From contig PUNI01000514.1 in assembly GCA_003551745.1 (NCBI GenBank), forward strand, positions 1-7,366: a DNA stretch of 7,366 bases. Direction: 5' to 3'. Below, piece after piece: positions 6,607-7,366 of the stretch. The position numbers and the translations under genes are program-made. Origin of the DNA: Paracoccaceae bacterium. Lineage in GTDB: Bacteria; Pseudomonadota; Alphaproteobacteria; Rhodobacterales; Rhodobacteraceae. The notes under the pieces were generated by a model. The model was not told where the DNA came from and searched no databases. It saw nothing but the letters and a program-made list of their open reading frames with translations. How positions within the stretch are numbered: position 1 is the stretch's first letter; each line of letters begins with the position of its first letter.

Positions 6607-6636
6607 AGGCTAGCAAGCGCCGCGCAGGACTGGCAA
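6607..6636 (-). promoter_or_regulatory. Candidate promoter of the asparagine-synthetase-like gene
   Basis: On the minus strand TTGCCA (6636-6631) and TAGCCT (6612-6607) are 18 bases apart. The -35 matches TTGACA at 5 of 6 positions and the -10 matches TATAAT at 3 of 6, which is weak but common in GC-rich alphaproteobacteria. Transcription would begin near 6600, giving a leader of about 45 bases to the ATC at 6555 or 78 to the TTG at 6522. This is a prediction from motif likeness only. Confidence 0.33.
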
Positions 6637-6644
6637 GCCGGATC

Positions 6645-6674
6645 GGTTGGCCGGGGACTGCCGGTCGGCCAGCC
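6645..6674. repeat. Inverted repeat between the helicase and asparagine-synthetase-like genes
   Basis: Arms 6645-6653 (GGTTGGCCG) and 6666-6674 (CGGCCAGCC) pair over 9 positions with one G-T wobble around a 12-base loop. It lies just upstream of the candidate -35 at 6631-6636 and 109 bases past the helicase stop. It could be a repressor site or a 3' hairpin for the helicase message. No T-run is present on either side, so a simple intrinsic terminator is unlikely. The rest of the gap up to 6782 shows nothing I can name. Confidence 0.35.
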
Positions 6675-6782
6675 CGGAACCGGCGACGCACATTGCCAGG
6701 CGTTAAGGATCCGCGCGGCTGCCACCCGACGCCGGATGCCCCGCCTTTCCCGGAACCCGGCCGAGCCCAGCAGCCTGCGCGC

Positions 6783-7366
6783 TCAGCCACGCCCGGCCGC
6801 GGCGAGCGTCAGCGGGGCGGCCGGAGGACGGGCAAGGTCGGCCACCGAAAGCGGTTCGGCGGGGCGGGCGAGACGGTAGCGGGTCACCCAGTGCAGCCGA
6901 TGCTGGGCGCGGGTGATGGCCACATAGGCCAGCCGCTTCCACAGCGCCACGCCACCCTCGCTGCGGCCGGAGAAGGCCGCAGCCCGGATGTCGGGGGCAA
7001 AGACCTGCACCTCGGGCCACTGGGATCCCTGCGCCTTGTGGATCGTCACCGCCGCGCCATGCAGGAACACCGCACCCATTCCGGCGGCAACCGGGATGAA
7101 GGGATCCTCGCTGTCGTCGGGATGCTCGATCTTGACGATGGAGGCAACGCCCACCTGCGGCTCCTCGGCGCCGATGACGTGCAGCCGGGCGAAGCCGTCG
7201 CGCTTGCCGGGGCCGAGATAGATCACCTGCGCGCCCTTGATCAGCCCGCGCGCCTCCAGATCGATGCGCCGCTTGCGGTTCTTCAGCGGCAGTTCCAGCC
7301 CGTCGCAGATCAGCGGCTCGCCGGGCAGCAGCTGGTCGGCCGGCGCGGCATGGGCGGCGCGGAAGG
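6783..7366 (-). CDS. RecD/UvrD-like superfamily 1 DNA helicase, C-terminal part only
   Basis: The frame is open from the window edge at 7366 to the TGA at 6785-6783, giving 193 visible residues of a larger ATP-dependent DNA helicase whose N-terminal ATPase core lies beyond the window. The C-terminal helicase motifs are clear: a RecD/UvrD_C_2-type motif V, TIHKAQGSQWPEV (coding bases 7046-7008), and motif VI, YVAITRAQHRLHWV (from 6926), with the Arg that contacts ATP across the domain interface. Before these are LLPGEPLICDGLELPLKN and VIYLGPG, which resemble the SH3-like segment found before motif V in RecD2- and Dda-like helicases. The protein ends in a short Ala/Pro-rich tail. It would unwind DNA during repair or recombination. 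It is not obviously linked to the metabolic genes. Whether it is RecD2, a Dda-like or another stand-alone helicase cannot be told without the N-terminus. Confidence 0.87.
   Translation of the reverse strand, partial: FRAAHAAPADQLLPGEPLICDGLELPLKNRKRRIDLEARGLIKGAQVIYLGPGKRDGFARLHVIGAEEPQVGVASIVKIEHPDDSEDPFIPVAAGMGAVFLHGAAVTIHKAQGSQWPEVQVFAPDIRAAAFSGRSEGGVALWKRLAYVAITRAQHRLHWVTRYRLARPAEPLSVADLARPPAAPLTLAAAGRG

Noticed and set aside
6703..7020. 105-codon minus-strand open frame spanning the helicase end and the intergenic gap
   Set aside because: It overlaps the helicase in another frame across its motif V-VI region and has no recognisable features.

Overview
The window is about 70% GC by eye, with GC-rich third codon positions, tightly packed genes and Shine-Dalgarno starts. 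Together with the protein families present, this suggests an alphaproteobacterium of the Rhodobacteraceae/Paracoccaceae type. That is an inference from style and gene content, not a database match.

Layout: positions 1-5130 are four plus-strand genes. First comes the 3' part of a TRAP-transporter periplasmic solute-binding protein, whose start lies upstream of the window. After a 158-bp gap with a strong GC-rich hairpin come a glutamine-synthetase-family ligase (1166-2530), an NAD(P)-dependent aldehyde dehydrogenase (2597-3976) and an iron-type group III alcohol dehydrogenase (3973-5130), the last two overlapping by 4 bases. Positions 5137-6522 (possibly to 6555) are a minus-strand asparagine-synthetase-like ATP-pyrophosphatase protein, convergent with the alcohol dehydrogenase and only 6 bases from it. 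Positions 6783-7366 are the C-terminal end of a minus-strand RecD/UvrD-type superfamily 1 DNA helicase that continues past the window. The gap 6556-6782 holds a candidate promoter and an inverted repeat and no convincing gene.

How the genes may work together: TRAP uptake, a PuuA-like gamma-glutamyl ligase, an alcohol dehydrogenase and an aldehyde dehydrogenase form a plausible catabolic operon. The best-fitting hypothesis is uptake of a small amino alcohol or related amine, ATP-dependent gamma-glutamylation of its amino group, oxidation of the hydroxyl to aldehyde and then acid, and finally hydrolysis back to glutamate. The final hydrolase is not in the window. The substrate cannot be read from the sequence. 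The two minus-strand genes look unrelated to this operon. I see no rRNA, tRNA, CRISPR array, transposase or prophage gene.
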